Origin: Dillenia suffruticosa
Taxonomy: Eukaryota > Streptophyta > Magnoliopsida > Dilleniales > Dilleniaceae
Direction of reading: 5' to 3'
DNA length: 64,000 nt
NCBI GenBank assembly: GCA_033439265.1
Contig: JAVTVX010000024.1
Coordinates: 15,546,501 to 15,610,500, forward strand
The stretch's first letter is position 1. The number at the start of each line of letters is the position of its first letter. Shown in pieces: positions 24,701-36,245 of the stretch. The notes beneath the pieces are model-generated. The model was given only the letters and a program-made list of their open reading frames with translations, did not search any database and had not been told where the DNA came from. A program made the translations under genes and the position numbers.

Positions 24701-26850
24701 CTTTTGTAGTGACATATTCCTTGATCATCCGAGGGGAGATTGATTGCCTCTCCAGGAGCGTTCGTGCTCGCTACGCACCCTACAAAGTACTGTAAGTGGG
24801 ATTTATTTAAATACTTTTATTTAATATGTAAACCCTGTTTTACAACATTTTGATAAATAAGCATGATTTGTCGTGTGCTTGAAATATTTTGACTAGTTTC
24901 GGAACTGACTTTTTGTGAACCGATGGAGTGTCCAAAAATTGGGTTGAATTATGAAATTATGTATCCATATGGTTGAAATGTATAATGTGTCATTTTACGC
25001 TATATATCGTATTAGTTTGTGAACCTGATTACGGCATATTCTTGATATGATATTGATTTTGGCATTGAGAGCTTTGGTATGTATTGTTTCGAGCAATGAA
25101 GGATACCGTGAGAGGGCTTAGCTGGCATCCAGATATGCCTAGGCCTGGGGTATCTCATGAGTCATCTCGATTTTATTAACGATACGGTACTAGCCAAGTT
25201 GAACTCGAAAAGGGGAGGATTTGGATATTCTCTCTAAATTTAGCACCTGGACGAGGTCCGTCGCCAACGTTGGGGTAGAAAACACTTTAAATAAATCTAC
25301 ATATAATACCCCCGGTGCGCCTATCATAGGTCGAGGTAAATATCTGCCAGGACACTTTCGGCTGGCAGCTCTATGATTTTTAGATGATAGTGCTTAGGAT
25401 ACATATTTAACTTGATAATGCGTGCTAATTATATATTGTTGAAATGGAAAATATGATGATTTGAAATATGATTTGTATACTTATGTTTTGACACTCCAGT
25501 TTCACAATTCTTATTAGACGATTGTATTGACCCACTCACTCACTGAGTATTCTTCCCTGAGTACTCATCCCTCATTTCCCTTTTTGTTTCAGAGATAGTA
25601 TTTTGTAAGGAGCGTTGCTTTTAGGACGCTCAGTCTCATGGGAGATCTGGTCTGAACATGAGGAGTCATTGTATATTTTCACTATAATTTCGTGAGTTAA
25701 AAATTGTATTGATGATGTATATGTATTTTGAGGTCTATAGAAAACCATTGTATAATTCTGGGATGACTGTACAAATATGGATATTTAAATTGTGGAACTC
25801 TTATGTCATTGTATAACACTCGCATTGAGCTAATTTTTATTCATTGTGTATGTTACTTGGGAATGTGCATGTCCTAGAAGTGTACTTTAGGACTGCTCAG
25901 TGCCACCTCTAAATCACAGGAGGAGCGATTGGCGGTTGTCCATGCCTCTGATAGGGACATGACAGTAGAGGTCTGTCGTTAGTATTGTGTAAATTCATTT
26001 TGTTAGCCTTGCGTTGTCCTGAATTGTGCGGTATGGATGTGTTGGTCTGATGTTGAGATTTGATTTATGTATTATGAGGCCGGGTTGGCCCTATTGTATA
26101 GATAGCAGGTTGATTACTATATGGGAGACCTCCGATATGCGGGGAGGTTCTACCCGATCTTTTGTAAAAATACAGCCGACATTTAGAATAACGGGGGGCT
26201 GCTCACGAACCCGGTTCGGGGGGTGACATACTCACCCCTCATTTCCTGTTGTGTATAGGGATAGCTATAGTAGGACGCGTTGGGACTTATCAGCGCACGA
26301 TGCTTTTGGTTGGAGATCGAGGCCGTTGATTTGGTACTTAATATGATATTGGGAATGATTTGCCAATGAAATTGTATAATTGTTTATTGGGATTGTAGAT
26401 AGACCATTGTGTATAAAAAGGGATGACTGTATGAAAATTTATGTGCATTTTATTGAAACTCTAAATTCTATTCTATTGCATTGAGGCATGAAATGTACCA
26501 TTGTGTACATTTACTTTGAAAAATGTGTCATGTTCTAGAAGTATCCTTTGGGTTCATTCGGTACCATTTCTAAATCATAGGAGGGGTAATTGGTGACTGT
26601 TCATGTCTTTGATGGGGTATAGCAGTAGAGGTTTGTGGTTAAGACTAATAGTATTTCATGATAGTCTTACGTTGCCTGGTTTGTATGGGGTGGATTGATT
26701 GGAATTATATGAATGTGATTGATTTGTTGTGAGGCCGTGTTGACTCATTTATTTAAGTGGTTGGATGATCATTTGATATACAGGTTGATTGGTATATGGA
26801 AGACCTCCAAAATATGTGGAGGTTTTGCCCGATTTTATTTTTATAGAATA
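18785..26850 (+). mobile_element. LTR-A, Ty3/gypsy-like LTR in CACTA-1, split by LTR-B, 3' end truncated
   Basis: Starts TGTAACACCG at 18785 and continues to 22442, then resumes at 26229 after LTR-B; removing LTR-B and one TACTC restores a continuous 'gatactcacccctcatttcc', as in related copies. It aligns with LTR-B (for example 22127-22200 versus 25256-25325, sharing 'tccgtcgccaacgt' and 'cccc(c/g)(a/g)tgcgcct') and with LTR-C (18785-19290 versus 38531-37990). It loses similarity at about 26850, some 70 bp before the expected TGACA end. No internal gag-pol is present. Family assignment to gypsy (Tekay/Del-like long LTRs) is inferred from the TGTAACACC...GTGACA ends and length. Confidence 0.65.
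22443..26228 (+). mobile_element. LTR-B, 3.8-kb solo LTR nested in LTR-A
   Basis: TGTAACACCG at 22443 to GGGTGACA at 26228, flanked by the perfect 5-bp TSD TACTC (22438-22442 and 26229-26233). It has no internal region, so it is a solo LTR. It belongs to the same family as LTR-A, LTR-C and LTR-D. Short open frames within it (for example 23774-23959) are not gene-like. Two successive partial repeats of the 'aggtctg ... gaggccgggttggcc' block near 25960-26090 in LTR-B and 26625-26740 in LTR-A mark the 3' part. Confidence 0.75.
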
Positions 26851-26929
26851 TAAATATATTAAATTTAAAGCCTAATTCCTAATTCCCTAATTTTCCCTAG
26901 GTTTGAATATATTAAAGTTAAGCAGTAAG

Positions 26930-27125
26930 AAAAGCAAGAAAATTTTAATGAGAAATGAGAAAAGAGAAGTAAGAAAAGAGAAAAGAGAAGGGAAAAAAAT
27001 AACCCTAAGGCGAAGAAAAAAAAAATAGTGTGAGAGTGAGATAAGAAGAAAAAAGATAAGAAAAAAAGAAAAGAAAAAGGTAAGAGTGTGATAGAAAGAA
27101 AGGAAGAGAGAGAGAGAGAAAAAAC
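26930..27125. repeat. Polypurine tract of CACTA-1
   Basis: About 200 bases of nearly pure A/G (agaaaag, gagagag words), matched by 30990-31145 in CACTA-2. The minus-strand Phe/Leu/Ser-rich frames across it are only a translation of the pyrimidine strand. Confidence 0.7.
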
Positions 27126-27329
27126 CACCAACACACACAACATATGTTGTGGTCTAGTGGTTATCTTGCAACCAACACCTTTTGCAACATTTGCAACAAA
27201 AGAAAGAGAAAAAAAAAACCTAGATCGGCCGATTCAGCTCAATCTGGGATCTTGATCGACTTTGACTGTTTTTCTCAAAATTAGGAACCCAAACTAGTTG
27301 TTGGTCCAGTTTCATGTCAGACCGGTTCG

Positions 27330-27570
27330 GTTCGGGCATCAAAACAATGATGCACAGTCCCCGCGTTGCACAACTTTACTGCACAGGAAGCGCGTGGTGC
27401 AGGTGTGGCCCCACCATGCAGGCAAGCATGGGGCACGGGCTTGCGCAGCCCCTGTGCTGCTTGCACGACTCTACCGCAGGCAAGAGTGGGAAGCGAGCAT
27501 GTGTGCTTCCCCATAATGCCCGCATGACTCTACCACATAGGCAAGCACGATGAGGCATGGGCATGCGTGG
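27330..27570. repeat. GC-rich island 2 of CACTA-1
   Basis: GC-rich stretch with recurring gcaagca, gcatggggc, gcatgcgtg and actctaccgca/actctaccaca words at roughly 60-bp spacing. Several short overlapping open frames on both strands are a by-product of low AT content. Confidence 0.6.
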
Positions 27571-27679
27571 TCATGTAGGTATGAATATAATTTGCATTTA
27601 TTAATGTAGGTATGAATATAAGTTGTATGTTGATAACTTGCATTTACATTTTTGTGACCGTCCATCACTAATCCTGACC

Positions 27680-27840
27680 TATTCCTAACCTTCTTGAAGT
27701 AAGATCTAGCACAGGTTAATAGCTGGATATATATTTATAAATATTGAATTGCATTATGACACAACCGCCAATTTCTTTGTTCTTCCTCTCTTCCTTGACT
27801 TTGAAATTGGCACACCTTTAAATTAACAACCACCATACAA
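27680..27840 (+). repeat. Dispersed repeat shared with 42560-42740
   Basis: Both copies contain 'gttaatagtt/gttaatagct', 'gatatatatttataaatattga', a 'cttcttcctctctt' pyrimidine stretch and 'cctttaaatt'. Function and class unknown. Confidence 0.45.
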
Positions 27841-27859
27841 ATACTATATACTATTCTAT

Positions 27860-28390
27860 CAAATAGTTTTTGAGTCCTTAATATTGAAAACTATCAAATA
27901 GTCTCTATATATCAAGTCCTAAATATTGAAAATGTCTACATATATATTATTTAGAGATGGTTGAAAATTTTAAGGTTAATGTATGATAAGTTGCAATAGG
28001 GGATAATTTGGATACAATGATATCCAATACGTGAGTGATAATAGGTGGTAAATTGTGAGTGATAACAGGTGCTAAGTTGTGGTAATTTTGCGAGAATAAT
28101 AAGAGATGGTAAGTTTTACGAGAATGTGGTAAGTTATGATAAGTTGCAATAATTTTGTGGTAAGTTTGTCATAAGTGGTAAGTTGTGTTAATTTTGCGAA
28201 TAATAGGTGATAACTTATAGTAAGTTTACTACTTAGTATGGTAAAATAGGGTGGAATTGTAAAATTATGATTGGAGTGAAACGAGGTACTAAATTGTTAA
28301 GAGGAGTGATAATTTGAGTGAAATACTGTAAGTTTGCCAAGAATCGGCTATTAGTAACATGTATAGTTATTAGTAATTTGTGCATTTTAC
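27860..28390. repeat. CACTA-type subterminal repeats
   Basis: Words such as gtgataacaggtg, ggtaagtt and gtggtaatttt recur here as in 17190-17340 and 18120-18270. Taken as part of CACTA-1, although no terminal inverted repeat follows. Confidence 0.5.
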
Positions 28391-28399
28391 TCTTAATAT

Positions 28400-29012
28400 A
28401 TATTATTATTGTTTATAATAAATTTTAAAAATATTTCTAATAGAATTATTATTATATATTACAGTAACCAGACAGTCATAGGTTAGCGCTTCCTTGCTTG
28501 CATATCAAGTTAGGATTCATAGGAGAAGAGAAGCCAGGAGTTGGAGGAGGCTGAGTAGAAACTTATTCTTGCGGATCCCCCCTTATGTTATGGAAAGGCA
28601 TTCTTTATGTAATGTTTGAAACAAGGGCTTTTTTTGATTGCAATTAAGACAAGAATGCAATGAATGTTGGTCATTTTAACAAGTTGGGAAAATGTTTCCC
28701 CTAGATATTATTAGATTTATTATTATTTCTAATAGTTATAAAAATTTATTTCTAATGGGATTGTTATTATATATACAGTTAATTGGTCAATTTTACTTTG
28801 CATGGTATATCACTAGTTCGTTTCATAATTTTCTTTTTCCTTTTTACTGGTTTAGACTTTGTTTTTCTTTGCCCTCATTCAAACATTTTTCTCTTTATTT
28901 CATGCATCTTCATCTTTATGGACATATTATCAGGACGTAATGCATTATGTTCTGATATTACAAGTTTGAGAAAATATTCTTTTCTCAAGAAATTAAGATC
29001 TTGAAATGAAAC
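28400..29012. other. Spacer between the two CACTA elements
   Basis: 28400-28465 and 28710-28790 are diverged direct repeats of about 60 bp ('atttctaatag/tgg ... ttattatatat...acagt'). They flank a 250-bp less AT-rich block (28470-28700) that could be a fragment of transcribed sequence. The hydrophobic open frames at 28692-29004 have no family resemblance. Confidence 0.4.
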
Positions 29013-29469
29013 TATCACTACAAAATTAAAACGCTGTATTGACAGTAATTTTTAATGACGGTAACTTTTAGTAACGGTTTTTATGGTTTATAAAGACGCC
29101 TTATGACAAAATGGTCGGAAAATGTAGGTTTTTCTCAACTGACTAAAATATTCGTGAAGAAAAATTTATCAACTGTAGGTAAAGGTATCACAACCGTCTG
29201 TAAAGTAATATTCAATTGCGATGGTTAAAAATTATGGTTAGTAAATGTAATAGTCTTTTTTACACGGCTTAAAAACAATATCAATATAAATCTTTTTTAT
29301 TATTTATTTAACAATACCGTCTTCATAGGTTTTAGATGTATGGTAACAACAAATTCTATCGTCTTTTAAAATTAAATTTGTTTAAATCTAATCTATATAT
29401 TGTAATGTTTGTAAAAACCTAATATTGTTATATTTTTGTATCATATATCATTTATATTTGAAAATAATC

Positions 29470-29960
29470 TAAATAATAAATTGTGGTAAATTTATAATAG
29501 TGGCGGTTTAGTAAATAGATGATAATGATAAATAGTAGTAGTAGGTACGTAGGTGGTAAGTAGATGGTAAGTGGGTAATTAAGTTTATATAGTGGTAAAT
29601 TTGTGATAAATTTGTGATATATAGTCATGATAAGTAGATGATAAGTGAATAAGTAAATTTATATAGTAGTATGTTAGTGGTAAGTAAATGGTAAGTGGAT
29701 AAATAAGTTTATATAATGATAAGTTTGTGATATATGTCGTGGTAAATAGATAGTAAGTAGATTATAAGTAAATGGTAAGTGAATAAGTAAATTTATATAG
29801 TGGTAAGTTAGTAGTAAGTTAGTGGTAAGTAGATGGCAATTTGATAACTAAGTTTATATAGTGGTAAGTTAGTGATAAATTTGTGATATATAGTCGTGAT
29901 AAATAGATTTTAAGTAGATGGTAAGTTGATAAATAAGTTTATATAGTGATAAATTTATGA
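29470..29960 (+). repeat. GTAAGT-rich minisatellite
   Basis: Imperfect repeats built from 'gtggtaagtagatggtaagtg' and 'ata(a)agtttatatag'. The latter word starts near 29581, 29657, 29706, 29790, 29850 and 29936, giving alternating ~50-60 and ~75-85 bp steps, that is a higher-order unit of about 135-145 bp. Confidence 0.75.
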
Positions 29961-30484
29961 TATATAATTGTTTATTTAATCTACTATCATTATATTTATT
30001 TCTATTTTTTATTAATATACATTTATTTAATATTTATTAACATACATTACTTATATACATTAAATAATTTTATAAAATATTTTAATTATTTATACTAATT
30101 TAATATTAACTTATATATATTTTTTAAAATTTTGAAATGTTTAAAGAATTTTTGAAAAGATTTATGATTTAATAATTTGAAAATAAAAAATCGAAAAATA
30201 TCATTTATTTATAAATATTATATTTACTTCAATTTATAAAATTTTTCTAAATAATACAAGATTACATATATTAACTTTTATTTTTATTTTATGAAGTTTT
30301 AAAAAACTATATAACACTATTTTCCTAAATTTTTTATAGTATCGAGATTTTATAAATTATAAAAATATCATCAATTTTTCAAAATTTTCTATATTTTAAA
30401 TTTTAACAATATATTTTAAATTTCTTATAACAATTAATTTTTAATCTGAAATTTAATTTATTATAATAATATAATTTTAATATA

Positions 30485-30640
30485 GTGCTTTGAGGCACCC
30501 AGTATAGCGGGTGCCCGGCCATGCCAGCACGGCCACCGCGTATGCCACACAGTGCTTGCATTTGCCACCACACACGGCATGCGCTCATGCAAGGTATGTC
30601 ATGGCATGCGCGCGCCACATGCACTCATGGTGATTGTCAC
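30485..30640. repeat. GC-rich island 1 of CACTA-2
   Basis: GC-rich block with gccac, gcatgc and gcgcgc words between AT-rich flanks; positional equivalent of 18490-18590. Confidence 0.6.
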
Positions 30641-30989
30641 GGGATATAGAAAATCATATAATTTCGCTAAATCTAACTTTATTTTTATTTATATTTCTAC
30701 TATTACATTTTATCATTTTTTATTTCCATTATTTTATTTTATTTTATTTTATCATTTTTATTTCCATTATTCTATTTCATTTAATTTTATTGTTTTTGTC
30801 TTTGTTTTCTAATTTTTTGTTTTTCTAATAAGTATGAAATTTAAATTATAATATATTAATAATTTAAAAAATATATATATTTAATCACAAATATTTTCCC
30901 TTCAAAATATATAAAATTAATAAATTATAATTCATTCATAACATTCAATTTAAATATCATTGGTTTTGAGTAGTTAAAATCGGAATAAA

Positions 30990-31145
30990 AATAATTCAAA
31001 GAGAATATAAAGGAAAAAAAAAAAGCTCCCAGAACAAGAAAAAAATAGAGGTGAGAGTGAGATAGAGGAAAAAAAATGAGAGTGAAATAGGGAGGCAAAA
31101 AAAAGTAAGATTGAGATTGATAGGAAAAAAGAAACAAATAAAATA
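30990..31145. repeat. Polypurine tract of CACTA-2
   Basis: Mostly A/G sequence with gagagtgag words, equivalent to 26930-27125 in CACTA-1. Confidence 0.65.
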
Positions 31146-31450
31146 TAAACAGAGAAATTTATACAAGAAAGTTGTGGATTAATGGTTAATATTCATTGAT
31201 AAAAAATTATAATTTTTAAAATTATCTTATACTATTGTATCGCTTCGGTTTACATGATTTTTTTAATACCGACAAAATTATAAAAGAATTTATATATATA
31301 AGGGACAGAGTGGTGTTTTCAAAAGCATAGAAGTGGACAATGACACCACCACACACTAATGATAAGTATTAAAATTTTGTTGGATGAATATGGTGGTATC
31401 ATATTTATTCATGCAGCTTCTTAAAATATATTGGCAACAACACTATATAA

Positions 31451-31915
31451 GGGCGCTACTTGCGTGGGGCGCCTGCCCACGCGGGCATCCGCCCGAGCAT
31501 GGGCAGGCACCAGGGCGGGTGCTCGCATGCGCCCTTGCCTACGCGCAGTGCCCGCCTACACGGGCGCCAGCGCAACCAAGGGCGGGCGCCAACACAACCA
31601 AGGGCAGGCGCCCACACGGGCGCTGCTTGAGCGGGGCGCCTACCCACGCAGGCATCCGCGCAAGCATGGGTAGGCGCCAGTGCGGGTACTAGCATGCGCG
31701 CCTGCCTACGCACAGTGCCCGCCTACCCGGGCGCCAGCGTGAGCAAGGGTAGGCGCCCGCACGGGTGCTGCTTGGGCAGGGTGCCTACCCACGCGAGCGC
31801 CCACGCGAGCATAGGCAGGCGCCAATACGGGCGCTCACATGTGCGCAGCGCCTGCCTACGCCGGCACCCGCACGAGCAGAGGCAGGCGCCTGTAGCAGCC
31901 TAGCACGGCGCAGAC
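31451..31915 (+). repeat. GC-rich island 2 of CACTA-2: three tandem ~150-bp units
   Basis: Units start at 31451, 31618 and 31763, each opening 'ggg(c/t)gct(a/g)cttg' and containing 'gcctacccacgc', 'gggtaggcgcca' and 'tgcctacgc' variants. Unit 1 has an extra internal duplication of 'ggcgcca(g/a)c(g/a)caaccaaggg' (31563-31607). Many GGCGCC and GCATGC self-complementary words. The overlapping Ala/Arg/Pro/Gly-rich frames on both strands have no family resemblance and are treated as by-products. Confidence 0.8.
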
Positions 31916-31919
31916 AAGC

Positions 31920-34325
31920 AATATTTTAATTGTTTAAATTATTATTAATTTTATTTAAATTAATAATGATAAAAAATTAAGAAAATTATTTACAGTTTAG
32001 AGAATTTAATTATTTAAAATTATTAATATTGACACCGCTTGAAGTATTATTTCACATCTAAAATAATTAATTAAGTTATATAATATAATATTAATAATAA
32101 TTAAATAATTATTATACAAATATTATATTATGAAAAAGTACATTAGCTTAATAATTTGATCTAAATTGGTAAATTTACAATATAATTTATAATAATATAA
32201 TTATTATATTATTTGTTTCCCAAAATATTTTCAAATTTTTTACAAAATTTTTGCACTTCCACTATAATAATCTCTCTCTATTTTCATAAACAAATTTTGA
32301 AAATAAATTTTCACAAACTTTTTCCTTTTCTGCACCAATTTTTTGAAACTTTTCTATTTTAATATTAAATCTCAAATTAAAATTAAAATAATATATTTAT
32401 TTTTTAAAACCTGGGTAATATGTTGGATGATTGAGCTTGTTCGACTGAACTTGGAGTAGTTGTGATTTTTCGTATAATGTTCATCCATTATTTTTTCAAA
32501 TATCCAAGATAAAACTTTACAAAGTGTGAGTGGGAGATTTAAATGAGTTAGGGAATAAGAGCTTTCAAAGGAAAGATGGAGAAACTTTGATGATAGATAA
32601 AATTTTGTAAAATATGAGTGAGATGTTTAAATGAGTTAGGGGAGAAAAACTTTGAAGGGAAGGATGAAGAAATTTTGAGTTAGAGTTTTCGCCTGAATTG
32701 AATTTATAATATATCATTTTCACAAACAAATTTTTAAAATCTTGCTTTCCCATTTTTTCTCCCGTTTTTTTTTTCATTACCACGTTTTTTAATTCTCACA
32801 ATTTTTTTTAGCGCTTTGTGATTTTTATTACTTATGAAGTACTTACTAACTAGTTACTACATTTCACAATTTTTTTACCCTTTTTTTCTCTCTTTTTTTC
32901 TTAGTCACTATATTATTATACTTATTGCTTCCATTTCTCTATGGTTCTCAATGTAATTTTTAGAATTTGTTAACTTTTTCATATCTATACTCTTACAACT
33001 CCTTATAAGTAGTAGAGTATTCGCGATTTGTCTTGTCAGATTAATCTAATTAAATAAATAATTAAATCTAGTTTTTACTTAAATTTTCATATCAAAATAC
33101 CAATTATATTGTTTTCATTTGTTAAAATCATTATACCAATTTATTACATGATGAATAAATCACATAATAAAGTCTTTACTATGATTTACTATAAAGTTTC
33201 AACCATGATTGATTTGTTTTTCGATCATATTACATTCACTTCATATGAAACAGTACATAGGATATTAGAATTTAATAGAATTTAATATTAATATATATAT
33301 ATATATATATATGATAGTATATACTTACACTCGCAATTGAGTCACTATTGAGTAGTATGTATTGAATAGTATGTATCTATAGTATTTGTCATCTCTTTTA
33401 AGAATAATATTTTAAAAAATAATATCAAATTATATAACAATAAATTTAAGATTGTACCACTCACCAACAACTAACAATATCGTGTTTATTAGTTATACTA
33501 CCCACTAACAATATCCATCTCACCCACTAACAAGTGATATAAGAAGATAGAACAAACATTTGCTCAATTGCTCAATTATCACTGTTGACATTTAGACACC
33601 AAGACAAAGTTAATGTTGCTAGGGGCGAAGATAAAATTTATGTTGCACTAATAACATTATTCTTGGATAGATACTCAAAGCCAGATATAATCTACTTCAA
33701 TAATTAAAGTAACCAATTTTAGAAAAACGCAATTGATATTTAGGTAATATCTCTTTGTTCATCTCATTAATCCTATAGTAGTTTAACAAAATTTGATAAT
33801 AAAGTAATCCAAAAATTTCGCCTCAATTTTGTCAAAAGCAGAATATCATACACAATGAATTATATTTTTCAAGCGGTTTGATTAATTTTGTTTAAGCTAT
33901 CGTATCATCTTCTAACTATAATGAGACAATGAATTTTAATGAATTTTTTTTTTAATTTGATGGTAAGGTGATTTGATTTTTCTAACACAAAGTCAATTTA
34001 ATTTAATAATTGTTTTAAATTGTTTTTGTTTAAATAGAAACAAACAAAGAGAGTAAAAAAGAAAAAAAAGAGAAATAGACATATAGTAAGTAACATGATA
34101 ATTTGGCGCAAAAACTAAATTTTTCGCGGTTGAAAATAAAAACAAATAAAAAATTTTGACGGTTGATTGATACAAAATGTAAAATATTTTTGAGACTTTA
34201 ACAAAATTTAGCGCCTAATTTTTGTGAGAATTGCTTGATTAATTAGATATTATTATAAATTTTAAATAATAATATTAATAATTTAAAATAATAATATATA
34301 AATTACTAATTTAATAATATACTAA
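31920..34325. other. AT-rich interior of CACTA-2
   Basis: No coding region recognised. Two ~45-bp similar blocks ('gagtgggagatttaaatgagttagg', split here as gagtgggagattt / aaatgagttagg) occur at 32530 and 32615. Otherwise unstructured A/T-rich sequence. Confidence 0.5.
33291..33312. repeat. (AT)n microsatellite
   Basis: About 11 TA dinucleotides in the AT-rich interior of CACTA-2. Confidence 0.85.
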
Positions 34326-34329
34326 TTTA

Positions 34330-34520
34330 CGTGGGCGCTTCCATGCATGCATGCCCCATGCTAGGGCGCCCGTGTTGGCATGGCTAGGCGCCCGCGCAGG
34401 CGCTGTTGCTCTACGCGGGGGCATATACCACTCATGCCATGCGGGCGCCCACTCACACACTTGCATGGGCTACCATGCATGCCGCGCAGGTGCCTGTGTA
34501 GGCATGCGTTATGGGGCGAG
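34330..34520. repeat. GC-rich island 3 of CACTA-2
   Basis: GC-rich block with gggcgccc, gcatgcatgc and aggcgcc words like island 2, again flanked by A/T-rich DNA. Confidence 0.65.
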
Positions 34521-34525
34521 TATCA

Positions 34526-35635
34526 GCCTTTCAATCAATAATACTATAATTAATATATAAAAAATTTTAAATATAAATTATGTAGAATAATGGTATAATT
34601 AATATTATTAATTTAAATAATGTAATAATATAAAATTAAAGGTTTTTAATATAATTTAGTAATAATATTATAATATAATATAGTAACAATGTTGTAATGT
34701 TGTAATAATAGTTGGTAACAGAAACAAAAATACAAATGAAAAAACAAAAACTTTGATGATGTAATAAAAAAAAGAGTGGTAGATTAAGATGAAATTAAAC
34801 TCTAAGGTGGTAAAAACTTGATAATTTAAAGGCGGTAAAAAAGTTAAAAAAAGCGGAAAAAATTGATGGGCTTTTTGAAAATTTTGAAAATTTATTTGGA
34901 TGGTAAAATAAACCAAATATTCTATAAATCATTCCCTCTGAACCCTCTTTCCCTTCCTCCCTTCAAAACCTCTCCTCTTCGCTCAAATCTCTTGCTTGTG
35001 AATCAACCAAAATTTTCGTGAAGCAAGTAATCACATATTTTTTTTAAAATAAAATTTGGATTATATTATATTTTGAAATATTTTAAATTTTCACAGCTTG
35101 TGCTCATTTTGGATGAATTAAATGAAAGATGAGTATTTTTGAAGAATCACAACCATCCCAGAGCAACTTGATTTTGAAGAAACCCAATCATCTGGTTTAG
35201 TTCAGATTTAAGTACGAATGTTATTTCTTTGTTTTCACACAATATTACTATTTTCAATTTCATTTTTTTTAATAATAATCTAAATTATTTGTATTCTTAA
35301 CTCCCAACCAACAATCATTATCTCTACGTACTACATCCAAAAAATAATATTTTTATTTATAACAATTTTTATTTTTATGATGGATTGACAAACTCCATCT
35401 AGAAAAGATAATATTTTTTTATAACCCTTTTTATGAATAGATTGACATGAAGGTTGATGCTACGATTTAAGCATTTTTGGGCAGAAGATATGTTGAAGAG
35501 AAGAGAAGAGAAGATATATAGTTATTTGATATGCAATATTTTTTTTTCTTATTCTATTAATGTATCAATCATTTTCAATAATATAAAATGTTATATTATT
35601 TTAGTAATTTCTTTATTTTATAGTTTATAATATTT
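34526..35635. other. CACTA-2 right interior
   Basis: 34930-35025 is a C/T-rich leader-like stretch ending near a possible splice donor (gcaa/gtaatc). 35140-35215 holds a short frame starting MSIFEESQPSQ. This could be the remains of a transposon transcript's first exons, but nothing confirms it. Confidence 0.3.
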
Positions 35636-35639
35636 CTTA

Positions 35640-36245
35640 AAATGTCAGCGTGTGTGGTAATCGTATAATATGTGATAACTGACGAAATAGTAATATTTGT
35701 TAACAGATAAATGACTGCAGTAACCGATATAACATATGAATATATGTACTAACCGACCATAAATGACTAACCAATGATAAAAGGTAACAATTGTGATAAC
35801 CGAGTAGTAATCGAGTGGTAACCAACGATAAAAGTTATAAAATTTCCTAACATATAAATAACCGTTTCTAAATGACAGTCATATTTCTGAACAGTTATGT
35901 AGTAACCGACGATAAAAGATAATACTTGTACTAACCAAGTGATAATAACCGAGTTGTAACCAAGTGGTAATCAAAATCAAGTAGTAACTGAATAGTAACC
36001 AAGTAATAACCGAATAGTCACTGATAATAAAATATAGTAATTTTTATCCATATTTAGTGTAATTTTACCAATACTTTATGACCGTCACTATAAATATATG
36101 ACATACTCCAACAGTAATTAAGATTATCGGTATAAACCTATCTCGACTGGTGTATAGCCAACTAAAATCCTATCCGTTGGAGAAGGATCTGCCAACGGTT
36201 TCAGTTGATTTACCGGACGGTTTTCGTCCGTTTGAATAAGTCATT
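35640..36245. repeat. Right subterminal repeats of CACTA-2
   Basis: Short words gtaaccga, gtaatcga, gataaccgag and aagtggtaa recur more than a dozen times, becoming (c/t)cgtt(g/t)g and cggacgg near the end. Dense short subterminal repeats are the usual transposase-binding zone of CACTA elements. Confidence 0.7.

Larger units (their letters stand above)
16108..28400. mobile_element. CACTA (En/Spm-like) element 1, right end not found, interrupted by nested gypsy LTRs
   Basis: Begins at 16108 with TACTGCAAAATTAAAA, a two-mismatch match to the CACTACAAAATTAAAA end of CACTA-2. The next kilobase aligns with the first part of CACTA-2 (for example caaccgtctgtaaag versus agccatctgtaaaag). The block order of CACTA-2 is then repeated: GC island (18490-18590), AT block (18630-18784 resuming near 26850), purine tract (26930-27125), a gttgtgg...tggttat motif (27143), second GC island (27330-27570). 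A gypsy-like LTR splits the AT block. No TTTTGTAGTG end is found to the right; subterminal-type repeats stop near 28390. No transposase sequence is visible. Confidence 0.6.

Noticed and set aside
26865-27143. Phe/Leu/Ser-rich 92-residue frame that looks like a membrane protein
   Set aside because: It is the translation of a polypyrimidine strand; the same tract occurs in CACTA-2 without keeping the frame.
27140-27165. tRNA-like sequence gttgtggtctagtggtta
   Set aside because: It resembles the D-arm/A-box of a tRNA, but no anticodon arm, T arm or B box follows at the right distance. The match in CACTA-2 (31172) is weaker still.
27298-27668. Several short open frames on both strands
   Set aside because: They lie in GC-rich island 2 of CACTA-1 and are a by-product of base composition.
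28692-29004. Hydrophobic 82-residue frame
   Set aside because: T-rich DNA gives Phe/Leu/Ile-rich translations by chance; no start context or family resemblance.
31384-31903. Overlapping Ala/Arg/Pro/Gly-rich open frames on both strands in the GC-rich island
   Set aside because: Low AT content removes stop codons in all frames. The frames overlap on both strands, have no family resemblance and follow the tandem DNA repeat.
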